Shown one piece after another: positions 16,338 to 25,145 of a stretch of DNA of 64,000 nucleotides. The notes beneath the pieces were generated by a model. The model saw only the letters and a list, made by a program, of their open reading frames with translations, ran no database searches and had not been told where the DNA came from. The stretch is taken from the NCBI RefSeq assembly GCF_000192865.1, contig NC_015276.1, forward strand, positions 4,148,501 through 4,212,500. Direction: 5' to 3'. The DNA is from Marinomonas mediterranea MMB-1 (GTDB taxonomy: Bacteria; Pseudomonadota; Gammaproteobacteria; Pseudomonadales; Marinomonadaceae). Position numbers and translations under genes: made by a program. Position 1 is the stretch's first letter. Every line of letters starts with the position of its first letter.

Positions 16338-17939
16338 TTACTTCTTCAAACTAACATTGTAGAAGTAGTGACCACCGAGTGGGTCGATCTTGTACCCTTG
16401 TACTTCCTGACGAATCGGCTCATAAACAACGGAATGTGCAACCGTGACCCAAGGCGCTTCACGTTTGAACACTTGTTGTGCTTCTTCATAGTATTTCGTA
16501 CGTTCAGATTTATCGGATGTACGTTTTGCCTCAAGCAGCAAGTTATTGAACTCTTCGTTACACCATTGCGCACGGTTCGAACCACCCACACCGTCACAAC
16601 CAAGCAACACATACAAGAAGTTGTCTGGATCGCCATTGTCCCCTGTCCAACCTAACAGGACAGTATCATGCTCACCTTTCTTAGAACGGTTTAGGTATTC
16701 ACCCCATTCGTAAGAGACAATTTTTGCCTCTACGCCGACTTTCTTCCAGTCTTCTTGGATAATCTCAGCCATTCGACGCGCATTTGGGTTGTAAGGACGC
16801 TGAACCGGCATCGCCCAGATATTGGTAGAGAAGCCGTTTTCATAACCCGCTTCTTTCAGTAATTGCTTTGCTTTTACTGGATCGTATGGGTAATCTTTTA
16901 CATCATTGTTGTAAGACCACATAGTAGGTGGAATCGGATTTTTCGCGACTTTACCCGCGCCTTGGAATACCGCATCAATAATGGCATTTTTATTGGTCGC
17001 AAGGTTCAAAGCCTGACGTACTTTTCGATCCGTAAAAGGCGCTTTTTGAGTGTTAAATGCAAGGTAACCGACATTAAGCCCTTCTTGACTCATTAGATTT
17101 ATGTCGCTGTCCGCGTCCATCTGAGCAAGATCCGCTGGGTTTGGATACGGCATCACATGACATTCACCCGCTTTTAGCTTCGCATAACGAACTGAGGCGT
17201 CCGGCGTGATGGCAAACACTAAACGGTCGATTTCCGCTTTGCCTTTCCAATAATCTTTAAAGGCGGTGTAACGAATCAATGCGTCTTTTTGATATTGAAC
17301 TTTCTGGAAAGGGCCTGTTCCTACTGGATCAGTGTCCAACTTCTCAGGCGTTCCTTTTTTCATTAAATAATCAGCTTGTTCAGCAGAGAAAATCGACGCA
17401 AAGTCCATCGCCATATTGGCAACAAAAGGCGCTTCTGGATGATTCAAAACGAACTTAACCGTGTAATCGTCGACCTTTACGATGCCGTTTATAAGAGAGT
17501 CCATCCCCATTCCAACAAAGTACTCGTAAGAGCCACCTGATACGCTATGGTATGGGTGTTTCTTATCCCACTGACGAGCAAAGGTAAAAATCACATCGTC
17601 CGCATTAAAGTCACGACTTGGTTTAAACGACTTGGATGAATGAAATTTTACCCCTTTGCGTAAGTGAAAGGTGTATTCCAAACCATCGTCAGAGACTTCA
17701 TAGCTCTCGGCCAAACCCGGTTCGGTTTCGGTTGTTCCGAGTTTGAATTCCACAAGTCGGTTGAACATATTCTTTGAGGTCGCATCAAATGTCGTCCCCG
17801 CAGTATAGAAGGCAGGGTTAAAACCTTCTGGACTGCCTTCTGAGCAATATACTAGTGTCGTTGCGGCTTGCACTGAGGTAGACGCCATAACGCCTGCGGT
17901 CACTAGAGCCAGTGACAAAGAGGTTAACCTTTTCTTCAT
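16338..17939 (-). CDS. dppA: Periplasmic dipeptide-binding protein DppA
   Basis: 533 residues, matching the E. coli length, and very similar along the whole chain. Examples are LVYCSEGSPEGFNPAFYTAGTT after the signal peptide, YHSVSGGSYEYFVGMGMDSL, SIFSAEQADYLMKKGTPEKLD and WAMPVQRPYNPNARRMAE. The signal peptide is MKKRLTSLSLALVTAGVMASTSVQA. I chose the ATG at 17939 for this reason and because CGGAGAG lies 7 bases upstream; the frame stays open a further 58 codons upstream without family similarity. It binds dipeptides, and possibly haem or aminolevulinate as in enterics, and is first in dppABCDF. Confidence 0.95.
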   Translation of the reverse strand: MKKRLTSLSLALVTAGVMASTSVQAATTLVYCSEGSPEGFNPAFYTAGTTFDATSKNMFNRLVEFKLGTTETEPGLAESYEVSDDGLEYTFHLRKGVKFHSSKSFKPSRDFNADDVIFTFARQWDKKHPYHSVSGGSYEYFVGMGMDSLINGIVKVDDYTVKFVLNHPEAPFVANMAMDFASIFSAEQADYLMKKGTPEKLDTDPVGTGPFQKVQYQKDALIRYTAFKDYWKGKAEIDRLVFAITPDASVRYAKLKAGECHVMPYPNPADLAQMDADSDINLMSQEGLNVGYLAFNTQKAPFTDRKVRQALNLATNKNAIIDAVFQGAGKVAKNPIPPTMWSYNNDVKDYPYDPVKAKQLLKEAGYENGFSTNIWAMPVQRPYNPNARRMAEIIQEDWKKVGVEAKIVSYEWGEYLNRSKKGEHDTVLLGWTGDNGDPDNFLYVLLGCDGVGGSNRAQWCNEEFNNLLLEAKRTSDKSERTKYYEEAQQVFKREAPWVTVAHSVVYEPIRQEVQGYKIDPLGGHYFYNVSLKK

Positions 17940-18276
17940 TTTTAACTCTCCGATTATGTAGTTATAGATCGTGTAAACACGTGGAAAAGCAAAATCAGGT
18001 CTTTCGTTTCTTTTGTGATATTTTTTTGAAGGGAAGCATTCATACAAAACTAGGCGGCGTCTCATCTGAAAGGCCCCTGTTTCGTTGTGAAGAAGCAGAT
18101 CAATGAGAAGCAATCCCCGCTAAACACCGTTCAGTGTTTGAGCAGGGTTGCTCTGCCTCATCCATGAGCCCCCTTTAGCCAGCCACCGCTCCGTTATAAT
18201 GCAAACATTGCGATCTCGGCTGACAAAAAGATTACGTAATACCTCCTAAATGACCAATCGAAATAACGATATGCCC

Positions 18277-18293
18277 TATACGCACAACGTATA
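18277..18293. promoter_or_regulatory. Inverted repeat, possible operator
   Basis: Perfect arms TATACG / CGTATA around CACAA, 338 bp upstream of dppA and 188 bp upstream of the GH32 start. It could serve either promoter; the binding protein is unknown. Confidence 0.35.
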
Positions 18294-18390
18294 CAGAGGT
18301 GGGATAAAGATATAACTCTATGAATATAAAAAAGTTCTTACGTTTCGATGAGATTAACGCTTGTAAAATTTGAAGGTAAAACACTCTATT

Positions 18391-18419
18391 TTGATGTAAT
18401 TTTCGGCTTGATAGATTAT
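18391..18419 (+). promoter_or_regulatory. Candidate sigma-70 promoter of the GH32 gene
   Basis: TTGATG at 18391-18396, a 17-bp spacer and GATTAT at 18414-18419, each matching four of six consensus bases. A start near 18426 would place the palindrome at 18443-18456 just downstream of it. Confidence 0.4.
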
Positions 18420-18442
18420 CCGCAATATGGATAATTCATCGA

Positions 18443-18456
18443 CTTAATCGATTAAG
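18443..18456. promoter_or_regulatory. Perfect 14-bp palindrome, LacI/FruR-type operator
   Basis: CTTAATCGATTAAG is fully self-complementary with a central CG, the usual form of LacI-family operators. It resembles the core of Cra/FruR sites (TGAATCGATTCA) with two symmetric changes. It sits 24 bp before the GH32 start, where a bound repressor would block transcription. Confidence 0.5.
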
Positions 18457-18480
18457 AAACTAACTAATAAGAAAAGCACC

Positions 18481-19920
18481 ATGCCAGATACACATCAAAA
18501 TTTTCGCCCAACGATGCACTTTTCGGCGCCTTTTGGCTGGATTAACGACCCAAATGGGTTGGTTTACATGGATGGTGAGTGGCACCTTTTTTACCAGTAT
18601 TACCCTTTCGGAACCACATGGGGACCCATGCATTGGGGACATGCGGTGAGCCGAGACCTATTGCAGTGGGAACATTTACCGATTGCACTTAAGCCTGACC
18701 AAAACGGCCAATGTTTTTCAGGCTCGTCAGTGGTTGATACGTACAATACGTCGGGGTTATTCGAACACCCTAGTCAATCTAACCTAGTCTCTTTGTATAC
18801 CAACACACTCGGTTTAACGGCGATCCAAGACAATGGCTTACAAGCACAGTCCATAGCAACCAGCACGGATGGTCGATACTTCAAACAGCACATCGATCTG
18901 AACCCTGTCGCGCCAAACGAAGGTATCCAGCACTTTAGAGACCCTAAGGTCTTTTGGCATGATCCAACGAATAAATGGGTCATGGTCGTCACTGAAGGGC
19001 AAAGCATTGGCCTTTACGGTTCAACCACGCTAACCAAATGGGAAAAGCTATCCACATGGGGTGAAGAGGAAGCGATCCATGATGAATTGCCCTGGGAATG
19101 CCCAGATCTCTTCCCAATAACGGATGACCAAGGGGTGGAACGTTGGGTTCTAGTAATCGGCTTACAACGAGCCGCTTACGCAGGCGGCAGCGGTACCCAA
19201 TATGTCGTAGGGCATTTCGATGGCGAGCGTTTTACGAACCTCAATGCGAAAGAAGACGCTTTGTATCTAGACTATGGTAAAGACTTCTACGCTGCACAAA
19301 GTTTTTCAAATGCTCCAAATGGCCGACGAATCGCCATCGCGTGGATGAGTAACTGGCTCTATGCTAACGACGTCCCAACAGACGGTTACCGTGGTTCAAT
19401 GACACTTCCTAGAGAACTATTTTTGATCACAACCGAACAAGGTTTGCGTCTAAAGCAATCATTTATCATCGATTCATTAACCTCAAGCGCCAACGAAGCC
19501 ATCCAGCATAACGAACCAAATCAATGGTGTTTTGAACTTAAGCAAGGCTTACTCAAAGCAGAACTTAAAATGAGTAAAGGCACGCAGATTGAAATCAAAC
19601 CGTTTGGCGACAAGGCCTTGACCTACCGAATTTCACACAGTGAATCTGGTTACCTTGTCGAGACAAAACGGAAAGTCGTTGTCTCTTCGTCTAATGTTTT
19701 TGAACAAGCGTTTCCTTATCAATCTCGCTTTATTATACCGTCTCAAAATGCCCTTAATTTGATGTTGGCAAAAGACGCCCACAGTTGTGAGTTGCTTCTC
19801 TGTGACGGACTTTACAGCTGCACAGATACGGTATTTACACACGATACTGGGAAGGTGACTTGTTCGATTCTTGAAGGACAAATACTGATGGAGTCTGTTG
19901 ACGTCTTATCACACACATAA
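18481..19920 (+). CDS. Intracellular GH32 beta-fructosidase (sucrose/fructan hydrolase)
   Basis: 479 residues of glycoside hydrolase family 32. The nucleophile motif is WINDPNG at about 20-26, the transition-state motif is FRDPKV at about 155, and the acid/base motif is WECPDLF at about 205. A C-terminal beta-sandwich follows from about 330. There is no signal peptide, so it acts in the cytosol on imported sucrose, sucrose-6-phosphate or short fructans; sequence alone cannot tell which. No sugar transporter or LacI regulator adjoins it, so the transport partner must lie elsewhere. The upstream palindrome suggests control by a FruR-like repressor. The ribosome site is weak (AAGAAAAG). Confidence 0.88.
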   Translation: MPDTHQNFRPTMHFSAPFGWINDPNGLVYMDGEWHLFYQYYPFGTTWGPMHWGHAVSRDLLQWEHLPIALKPDQNGQCFSGSSVVDTYNTSGLFEHPSQSNLVSLYTNTLGLTAIQDNGLQAQSIATSTDGRYFKQHIDLNPVAPNEGIQHFRDPKVFWHDPTNKWVMVVTEGQSIGLYGSTTLTKWEKLSTWGEEEAIHDELPWECPDLFPITDDQGVERWVLVIGLQRAAYAGGSGTQYVVGHFDGERFTNLNAKEDALYLDYGKDFYAAQSFSNAPNGRRIAIAWMSNWLYANDVPTDGYRGSMTLPRELFLITTEQGLRLKQSFIIDSLTSSANEAIQHNEPNQWCFELKQGLLKAELKMSKGTQIEIKPFGDKALTYRISHSESGYLVETKRKVVVSSSNVFEQAFPYQSRFIIPSQNALNLMLAKDAHSCELLLCDGLYSCTDTVFTHDTGKVTCSILEGQILMESVDVLSHT

Positions 19921-19974
19921 ATCAACGCACGCGTAAATCAAAACCGGACGCGAACGCTAACAAAAAGTAGCAGC

Positions 19975-20011
19975 GCCCTTCCTAAATCAATCAGCTTGAT
20001 ATAAGAAGGGC
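19975..20011 (+). terminator. Hairpin after the GH32 gene, probable terminator
   Basis: GCCCTTC / GAAGGGC enclosing an inner ATCAA / TTGAT stem, followed by TCTTTAT. The U-tract is weak. It lies between the convergent GH32 and amidotransferase genes and may serve both. Confidence 0.5.
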
Positions 20012-20043
20012 TCTTTATGTTACGACCCTTTGTGAAAGAAGGG

Positions 20044-20757
20044 TTACGACGCTCGATGAAGGAAAGACGCGATCCAAACCATGATCTTAGGCGAGTCTAT
20101 CGCAACGCTTTCAACGCTCTGATAAGCCTCTTTTGTCACATCCTCAGGCAATAACGCATTGCCATGTAGATCCAATAATGCACTTTCATACACTTTCGAA
20201 AATTCAGGATGAGCTTGGAACGTTAATATACGATCTTCGTAAATTAACCCTGCATATTCACAGAAATCAGAACGTGCGAAAACACGAGCATTGGCCGGAA
20301 TCGCGGTCACTTGGTATTGATGAAATGCGCAAATAGACAAGGTTTCCCCTTGCGGAATACCGGGAACAGAATCGTCCGTGACGGCATAGGAATGAATCCC
20401 CACGCCCCAACCGCCTTCAAACTTCTCAACGTGACCACCTAATGCGTAAGCAATAATCTGGTGCCCAAAACAAATCCCAGCAAGCGGTTGCTTTAACTGA
20501 TCGATTTCACGCACTAAATCGGCAAGCTGCAACATCCATGGCAACGCTTCATCGACGTTTGAACGCGAGCCAGTGATAAGCCAACCGTCACACTCCTTGG
20601 CGCTTTCAGGAAATTGATCAAGACGCACATCATAAGTGCGAAATTCAAGACTTGGTTCAATTTTACCTAACTGGATAGCAAACATGTCCGCATAAGAGGG
20701 ATATTCAGACAACAAGCTGTCTGGCGTAATGCCAGCGGCTAAAATACCGATTTTCAT
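20044..20757 (-). CDS. Class I glutamine amidotransferase, possible PuuD substitute
   Basis: 237 residues. The class I triad is visible: nucleophile Cys in GICFGHQ, and His and Glu in FQAHPEF. The oxyanion region is GWLITGSRSNVDEALPWM. The sequence resembles GuaA-like free-standing amidotransferases more than E. coli PuuD, whose nucleophile loop reads differently. It is the last gene of the putrescine uptake operon, 19 bp after the permease. This suggests it hydrolyses gamma-glutamyl-GABA or a related gamma-glutamyl intermediate (inference). I chose the ATG at 20757 because MKIGILAAG is the family start; a longer frame reaches 20841 inside the permease gene. Confidence 0.8.
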   Translation of the reverse strand: MKIGILAAGITPDSLLSEYPSYADMFAIQLGKIEPSLEFRTYDVRLDQFPESAKECDGWLITGSRSNVDEALPWMLQLADLVREIDQLKQPLAGICFGHQIIAYALGGHVEKFEGGWGVGIHSYAVTDDSVPGIPQGETLSICAFHQYQVTAIPANARVFARSDFCEYAGLIYEDRILTFQAHPEFSKVYESALLDLHGNALLPEDVTKEAYQSVESVAIDSPKIMVWIASFLHRAS

Positions 20758-20776
20758 TTCGTAACCTGCTCCAACA

Positions 20777-21604
20777 TTAATTTTGAGGCATCTCAACCTT
20801 ATTTTGACGACGCATAATAATGACAGCAGCCAATACGGCAATCGTCACCGCCACTATCATAAGTGTCGCCAGTGCATTCACCTCAGGCGTGACTCCCAAT
20901 CTCACTTTGGAGAAAATCACCATCGGCAACGTACTGTTACCCGGACCGGACACGAAGCTGGCGATGACCAGATCGTCAAGCGACAGGGTAAAGGACAATA
21001 ACCAACCGGACACTATGGCGGGAGAAATCAAGGGTAAGGTAATCAGGAAAAATAAAGACGAAGGTTTCGCCCCTAGATCCATCGCAGCTTCTTCCAACGT
21101 CGCATCAAGTGACGCTAAACGAGATTGCACCACCACCGCGACATACGCTAAACAGAAGGTCGTATGAGCAATGATAATGGTCGTCATACCGCGACCTGCT
21201 GGCCAACCAAAGAGACTCTCCATCGCGACAAACAACAACAGCAACGAAAGTCCTGTAATCACTTCAGGCATCACCAGCGGCGCAGTAACCCACCCCGCCA
21301 ATAACGTTTTACCTTTAAACCGTCCCATGCGACTCAGCACAAAGCCCGCCATGGTGCCTAGCACCGCCGCTAAAGTCGCACTGATAAAAGCGATCTTTAA
21401 GCTGACCCACGCGGCGTTCATGATTTGCTCGTTTTGAAACAGAGCAACATACCACTTGAACGACCAACCGCCCCACACTGTCACCAACTTAGACGCGTTA
21501 AAACTGTAGATAATCAAGGCAATAATAGGCGCGTATAGAAATAGGAAGCCCGCACCTGCGCTCGCCAACAAAAACTTAGATTGACCTTTTGTTGTACTCG
21601 ACAT
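20777..21604 (-). CDS. potI: Putrescine ABC transporter permease, PotI-like
   Basis: 275 residues with about six membrane helices. The typical PotI opening FLFLYAPIIALIIYSFNASKLVTVWGG is present, followed by the coupling loop LEEAAMDLGAKPSSLFFLITLPLISPAI and then FTLSLDDLVIASFVSGPG. It pairs with PotH as the inner-membrane channel. Its start overlaps the potH stop by one base (TAATG), which indicates translational coupling. Confidence 0.9.
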   Translation of the reverse strand: MSSTTKGQSKFLLASAGAGFLFLYAPIIALIIYSFNASKLVTVWGGWSFKWYVALFQNEQIMNAAWVSLKIAFISATLAAVLGTMAGFVLSRMGRFKGKTLLAGWVTAPLVMPEVITGLSLLLLFVAMESLFGWPAGRGMTTIIIAHTTFCLAYVAVVVQSRLASLDATLEEAAMDLGAKPSSLFFLITLPLISPAIVSGWLLSFTLSLDDLVIASFVSGPGNSTLPMVIFSKVRLGVTPEVNALATLMIVAVTIAVLAAVIIMRRQNKVEMPQN

Positions 21605-22530
21605 TACACCGCCTCCTTATTGCCGTTACGCATAAACATAATCGGCCCAACCAAGACAATCAGCATAATAATGGCAACCGCAGACGCCATCGGCCAATCA
21701 CGATTAAGGAAGAACTCATCCCATAGTACCCGTCCGATCATTAGCGTATCTGAACCACCCAACAAGGCCGGAATCACAAACTCGCCGACTGCAGGAATAA
21801 AGACTAAAAGACACCCAGCGATGATACCGGGCTTCGCTAAAGGCAAGGTCACCAAACAAAATGCTTGATACGGTTTAGCACCCAGATCTTGCGCGGCTTC
21901 AATCAAATTCAAATCCATCTTTTCCAACGTGGTATAAAGAGGCAAAATCATGAATGGAAGATAGGTATAAACAATCCCCAAATACACAGCAAAGTCGGTT
22001 TGTAGCATCTGAATCGGCTGATCGATCAAACCAATCGACATAAAAAGCTCATTCACCAAGCCATTCTTCTTTAATAGCCCCATCCACGCGTAAACACGCA
22101 GCAAGAATGACGTCCAAAACGGCAAAATGACCAAGGCAAGCAGTATGCTGCGCATTGTCGAGGAGCTTTTCGCGATAACGTAAGCAATCGGAAAGCCAAC
22201 AAAAAGCGTGATGATCGTCGAAATCACCGCAATTTTGACCGAGCTGAGGTAAGCGTCTAAATAAAAGCGCTCCTCAAACAGAAATAGATAATTACCCAAC
22301 GTTATTTTTAACGTGGCATACGCATCTGTCGCGTCCCATTCAAAGATCGGAGAATACGGTGGAACGGCGATGACCGCTTCAGAAAGCGAGATTTTGAATA
22401 CCACCAAAAACGGAACAAAAAAGAAGGCCGCGAGCCAAAGCATCGGCACCAAGATCACAAAGAGGCGACCTAAATTGATCTTCAGCAGTAAGCTCACTAG
22501 CGTGCTGTTCTTCAGCGTCGAATTCATCAT
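21604..22530 (-). CDS. potH: Putrescine ABC transporter permease, PotH-like
   Basis: 308 residues. The N-terminal helix is followed by a PotH-type segment (FFFVPFLVVFKISLSEAVIAVPPY). The coupling loop is LIEAAQDLGAKPYQAFCLVTLPLAKPGI, and PAVGEFVIPALLGGSDTLMIG is characteristic of polyamine permeases. It overlaps potG by 4 bp (ATGA) and potI by 1 bp, so the three are made together. Confidence 0.9.
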   Translation of the reverse strand: MMNSTLKNSTLVSLLLKINLGRLFVILVPMLWLAAFFFVPFLVVFKISLSEAVIAVPPYSPIFEWDATDAYATLKITLGNYLFLFEERFYLDAYLSSVKIAVISTIITLFVGFPIAYVIAKSSSTMRSILLALVILPFWTSFLLRVYAWMGLLKKNGLVNELFMSIGLIDQPIQMLQTDFAVYLGIVYTYLPFMILPLYTTLEKMDLNLIEAAQDLGAKPYQAFCLVTLPLAKPGIIAGCLLVFIPAVGEFVIPALLGGSDTLMIGRVLWDEFFLNRDWPMASAVAIIMLIVLVGPIMFMRNGNKEAV

Positions 22531-23684
22531 GAAGTCAGTACCACACTACTGTCTGGGTCCCACGTCAAAATAACATGATCGTCCCACGTTAAACGATCTT
22601 CCGCCGAACGAGAGACATTAGGCTGTGTCACACGAACGTCTTTTCCGCTTAACAACTTGACCTTATAGATCGACTGGCTACCCATATAAGCAACATCGAT
22701 GATCTGCCCTTTTGTACAATTCACCTTGCTATCAAGCAAGTCAGGAGACTGCTTGGCAATACGAAGTTTTTCCGGACGAATAGCCACGCTTACGTTTTGA
22801 TTTGGCGCACAGCTGATGCCATGATCAACTTTAATCGAGCCACCCATGTCATCCGATTGAATTGTGACGCTGTCTCTTTCGTCGTCCGCGACGACACCAT
22901 TAAACAAGTTTACATTGCCAATGAACTCCGCCACGAAGCTGTTGCTCGGGTATTCGTAAACCTCATGAGGCTCAGCCGTTTGAACGATCACGCCATTGTT
23001 CATCACGCCGATGCGAGTTGCGAGGGTCATTGCCTCTTCTTGATCGTGCGTCACGACCACAAACGTGATGCCCAGCTCCTCTTGGATACGCATAAGCTCA
23101 AATTGCGTCTCTTCCCTTAGTTTCTTATCCAACGCGCCCAACGGCTCGTCTAAAAGAAGCAATTTTGGCTGTTTAACCAGCGAGCGAGCCAATGCAACAC
23201 GCTGACGTTGACCACCCGATAACATGTGCGGCTTACGTCGTGCTAAGTGGCCAAGTTGGACCATGTCTAATATATCCGCGACGCGCTTTTTCACTTGCGC
23301 GGCGGGAACGCCTTCTCGCTTAAGGCCAAACGCAACATTGGCTTCAACGGACATATGAGGAAATAAGGCGTAGGACTGGAACATCATATTAACGGGACGC
23401 TCCCACGGAGGGATGTGCGACATATCAACGCCATCAATTAAGATCCGGCCAGACGTTGGCGTTTCAAAACCCGCTAACATTCTCAATAATGTACTTTTGC
23501 CTGAACCGGAACCGCCCAGCAGACAAAACAATTCATTTTTATAGATATCCAGTGAAACAGAGTCGACCGCTGTAAAGTCGCCAAACCGTTTTGTAACCTT
23601 TTCGATTTTGACATAGGGCGTCGCATCAGGCGTGCGCCAAGGTGTTTCACTTGATATAGACTCAGGTACCGAGGACAAAGACAT
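22527..23684 (-). CDS. potG: Putrescine ABC transporter ATPase, PotG-like
   Basis: 385 residues. The ATPase domain has Walker A GGSGSGKST near 59-67, the signature LSGGQRQRVALARSL and Walker B LLLLDEPLGALDKKLREE. The C-terminal TOBE-type regulatory domain spans about 290-385 (VSVAIRPEKLRI). It energises the PotHI channel. It follows potF after a 208-bp gap with an attenuator-like hairpin and overlaps potH. The family also includes spermidine PotA; the permease and binding-protein neighbours favour putrescine. Confidence 0.92.
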   Translation of the reverse strand: MSLSSVPESISSETPWRTPDATPYVKIEKVTKRFGDFTAVDSVSLDIYKNELFCLLGGSGSGKSTLLRMLAGFETPTSGRILIDGVDMSHIPPWERPVNMMFQSYALFPHMSVEANVAFGLKREGVPAAQVKKRVADILDMVQLGHLARRKPHMLSGGQRQRVALARSLVKQPKLLLLDEPLGALDKKLREETQFELMRIQEELGITFVVVTHDQEEAMTLATRIGVMNNGVIVQTAEPHEVYEYPSNSFVAEFIGNVNLFNGVVADDERDSVTIQSDDMGGSIKVDHGISCAPNQNVSVAIRPEKLRIAKQSPDLLDSKVNCTKGQIIDVAYMGSQSIYKVKLLSGKDVRVTQPNVSRSAEDRLTWDDHVILTWDPDSSVVLTS

Positions 23685-23827
23685 AGCTCACCAGTGCAAT
23701 ATAGGTTCAAAAAGAGATCTCTAAAAAGTCACCTTGCATCACGTAGATACGCACTAGGACGACGGGCTTCTTATAGAGAGTCCCATTATGTGAATTTAAC
23801 TCATCTATTCGATTCTATAGGCATTAG

Positions 23828-23863
23828 AAGAAAATAGGGAGCGCTAATATTCTAGCGCCCCTA
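23828..23863 (-). terminator. Attenuator/terminator between potF and potG
   Basis: On the minus strand an 11-bp stem TAGGGGCGCTA / TAGCGCTCCCTA (one bulged T, 6-nt loop) is followed by TTTTCTT. Its place after a binding-protein gene suggests partial termination, giving more PotF than PotGHI. Confidence 0.65.
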
Positions 23864-23892
23864 TGCCTAATCATATAACGATCTATATCGTT

Positions 23893-24996
23893 TTAACGAC
23901 CTGTTTTAACAGATTGCCATGCTCGGGTTAAAGAGCGGTCGAATCGAGACGTATGAGCGATTTGAACAAATAGCTTTTCTTGCACTGCTTTGGTTGGGTA
24001 AATACCTTTGTTGGTTTTCACTTCTTCGTCTAACAATGGTACCGCTGCGGTGTTAGGAACCGCGTAATACACATAATTGGATATGGCCGCCGCCGTTTCA
24101 CCTTTAAGAATGAAATCCATCAGCTTGTATGCCGCTTCTGGGTGCGGAGCGTCTTTAGGCATTGCCATCACATCATACCAAGCAACCGTGCCTTCTTTTG
24201 GAATCACGTAGTTGATTTCAACGCCCTGTCCAGCTTCCTCTGCACGAGATTGAGACTGAAGAATGTCACCGTTGTAACCAAGAGCGACACAAATATCACC
24301 ATTGGCTAAATCTGCAATGTATTTACTAGAGTGGAAATATTTATAAAAAGAGCGAGCCGAAGAAAGCAATTTTGCCGACTGTTTAAGCTCTGAACGGTCT
24401 TCGGAGTTCGGGTTAACGCCACGGTAGTTATTCACCACAGCCATCACCTCAGCAGGAGAGTCTAAGATGCCGATACCACAATCCGCTAGTTTCGCCGCAA
24501 TTTCAGGGTTAAAAAGCACATCTAACGAATCAATGTCTTTTGTTCCTAAACGCTCTTCAATCATTTTAACGTTGTAGCCAATGCCAATCGTGCCACCAGC
24601 ATAAGGAATATTGTGTTCGTTGCCTGGATCATGCAATTCAATTTGCTTCGCAGTAATGGGGTCGATATTGCCTGCATTGCTTAGCTTTGACTTATCGATT
24701 GGTTGATAAATTCCAGCTTTAATTTGGCGCTCAACAAATGAATTTGAAGGAAATACGAGGTCGTAGCCAGTGCTACCCGCCATCAACTTCGCTTCTAATA
24801 CTTCATTGCTGTCATACACATCGTAATTTACTTTAATGCCAGTCTCAGCTTCAAACTTCTCCATTGCGCCTGGCGCCATGTAGTCTGACCAGTTATAAAC
24901 ATTGACGACATCTTGAGCATGAGCAACCCCAAAAAGAGCACTACTACCGATGACCATAGTTTTTAATGCGATGTTACCTAACGTTTTCTTTTGCAT
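23893..24996 (-). CDS. potF: Periplasmic putrescine-binding protein, PotF-like
   Basis: 367 residues with a signal peptide (cut near GVAHA-QDV). The mature protein starts VVNVYNWSDYMAPGAMEKFEAETGI, the hallmark of PotF/PotD proteins. It also has YDVYDSNEVLEAKLMAGSTGYDLVFPS and WYDVMAMPKDAPHPEAAYK. It delivers putrescine or another polyamine to PotGHI. The ribosome site GGAG lies 8 bases before the ATG. It follows puuA after 128 bp and probably shares its regulation. A second copy with about the same layout lies at 44421-45542. Confidence 0.92.
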   Translation of the reverse strand: MQKKTLGNIALKTMVIGSSALFGVAHAQDVVNVYNWSDYMAPGAMEKFEAETGIKVNYDVYDSNEVLEAKLMAGSTGYDLVFPSNSFVERQIKAGIYQPIDKSKLSNAGNIDPITAKQIELHDPGNEHNIPYAGGTIGIGYNVKMIEERLGTKDIDSLDVLFNPEIAAKLADCGIGILDSPAEVMAVVNNYRGVNPNSEDRSELKQSAKLLSSARSFYKYFHSSKYIADLANGDICVALGYNGDILQSQSRAEEAGQGVEINYVIPKEGTVAWYDVMAMPKDAPHPEAAYKLMDFILKGETAAAISNYVYYAVPNTAAVPLLDEEVKTNKGIYPTKAVQEKLFVQIAHTSRFDRSLTRAWQSVKTGR

Positions 24997-25113
24997 TGAA
25001 TTTCTCCAGTGTAAGGAGGCATCTGGTGAGTAAAAATCATTAAGCTTACCGTCTGCTTTCCTCGTTCGTTTCTTTTGTGATAATGAATAATTATTATTAG
25101 TTTTTCGCGCGGT

Positions 25114-25145
25114 GAGTATGAAACCTATAAGTAGGCTTCATACTC
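25114..25145 (-). promoter_or_regulatory. Hairpin overlapping the puuA stop codon
   Basis: GAGTATGAA / TTCATACTC plus CCTA / TAGG with one A-C mismatch and a 4-nt loop. It spans the last codons of puuA and has no U-tract. It may set the 3' end or stability of the puuA message ahead of potF. Confidence 0.55.

Larger units (their letters stand above)
17940..18480. other. Divergent intergenic region between dppA and the GH32 gene
   Basis: 541 bp. It holds the dppA leader, a small hairpin (AAACAC / GTGTTT at about 18122-18139), an inverted repeat at 18277-18293, and a promoter plus operator for the GH32 gene at 18391-18456. No coding capacity in it looks real to me. Confidence 0.6.
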
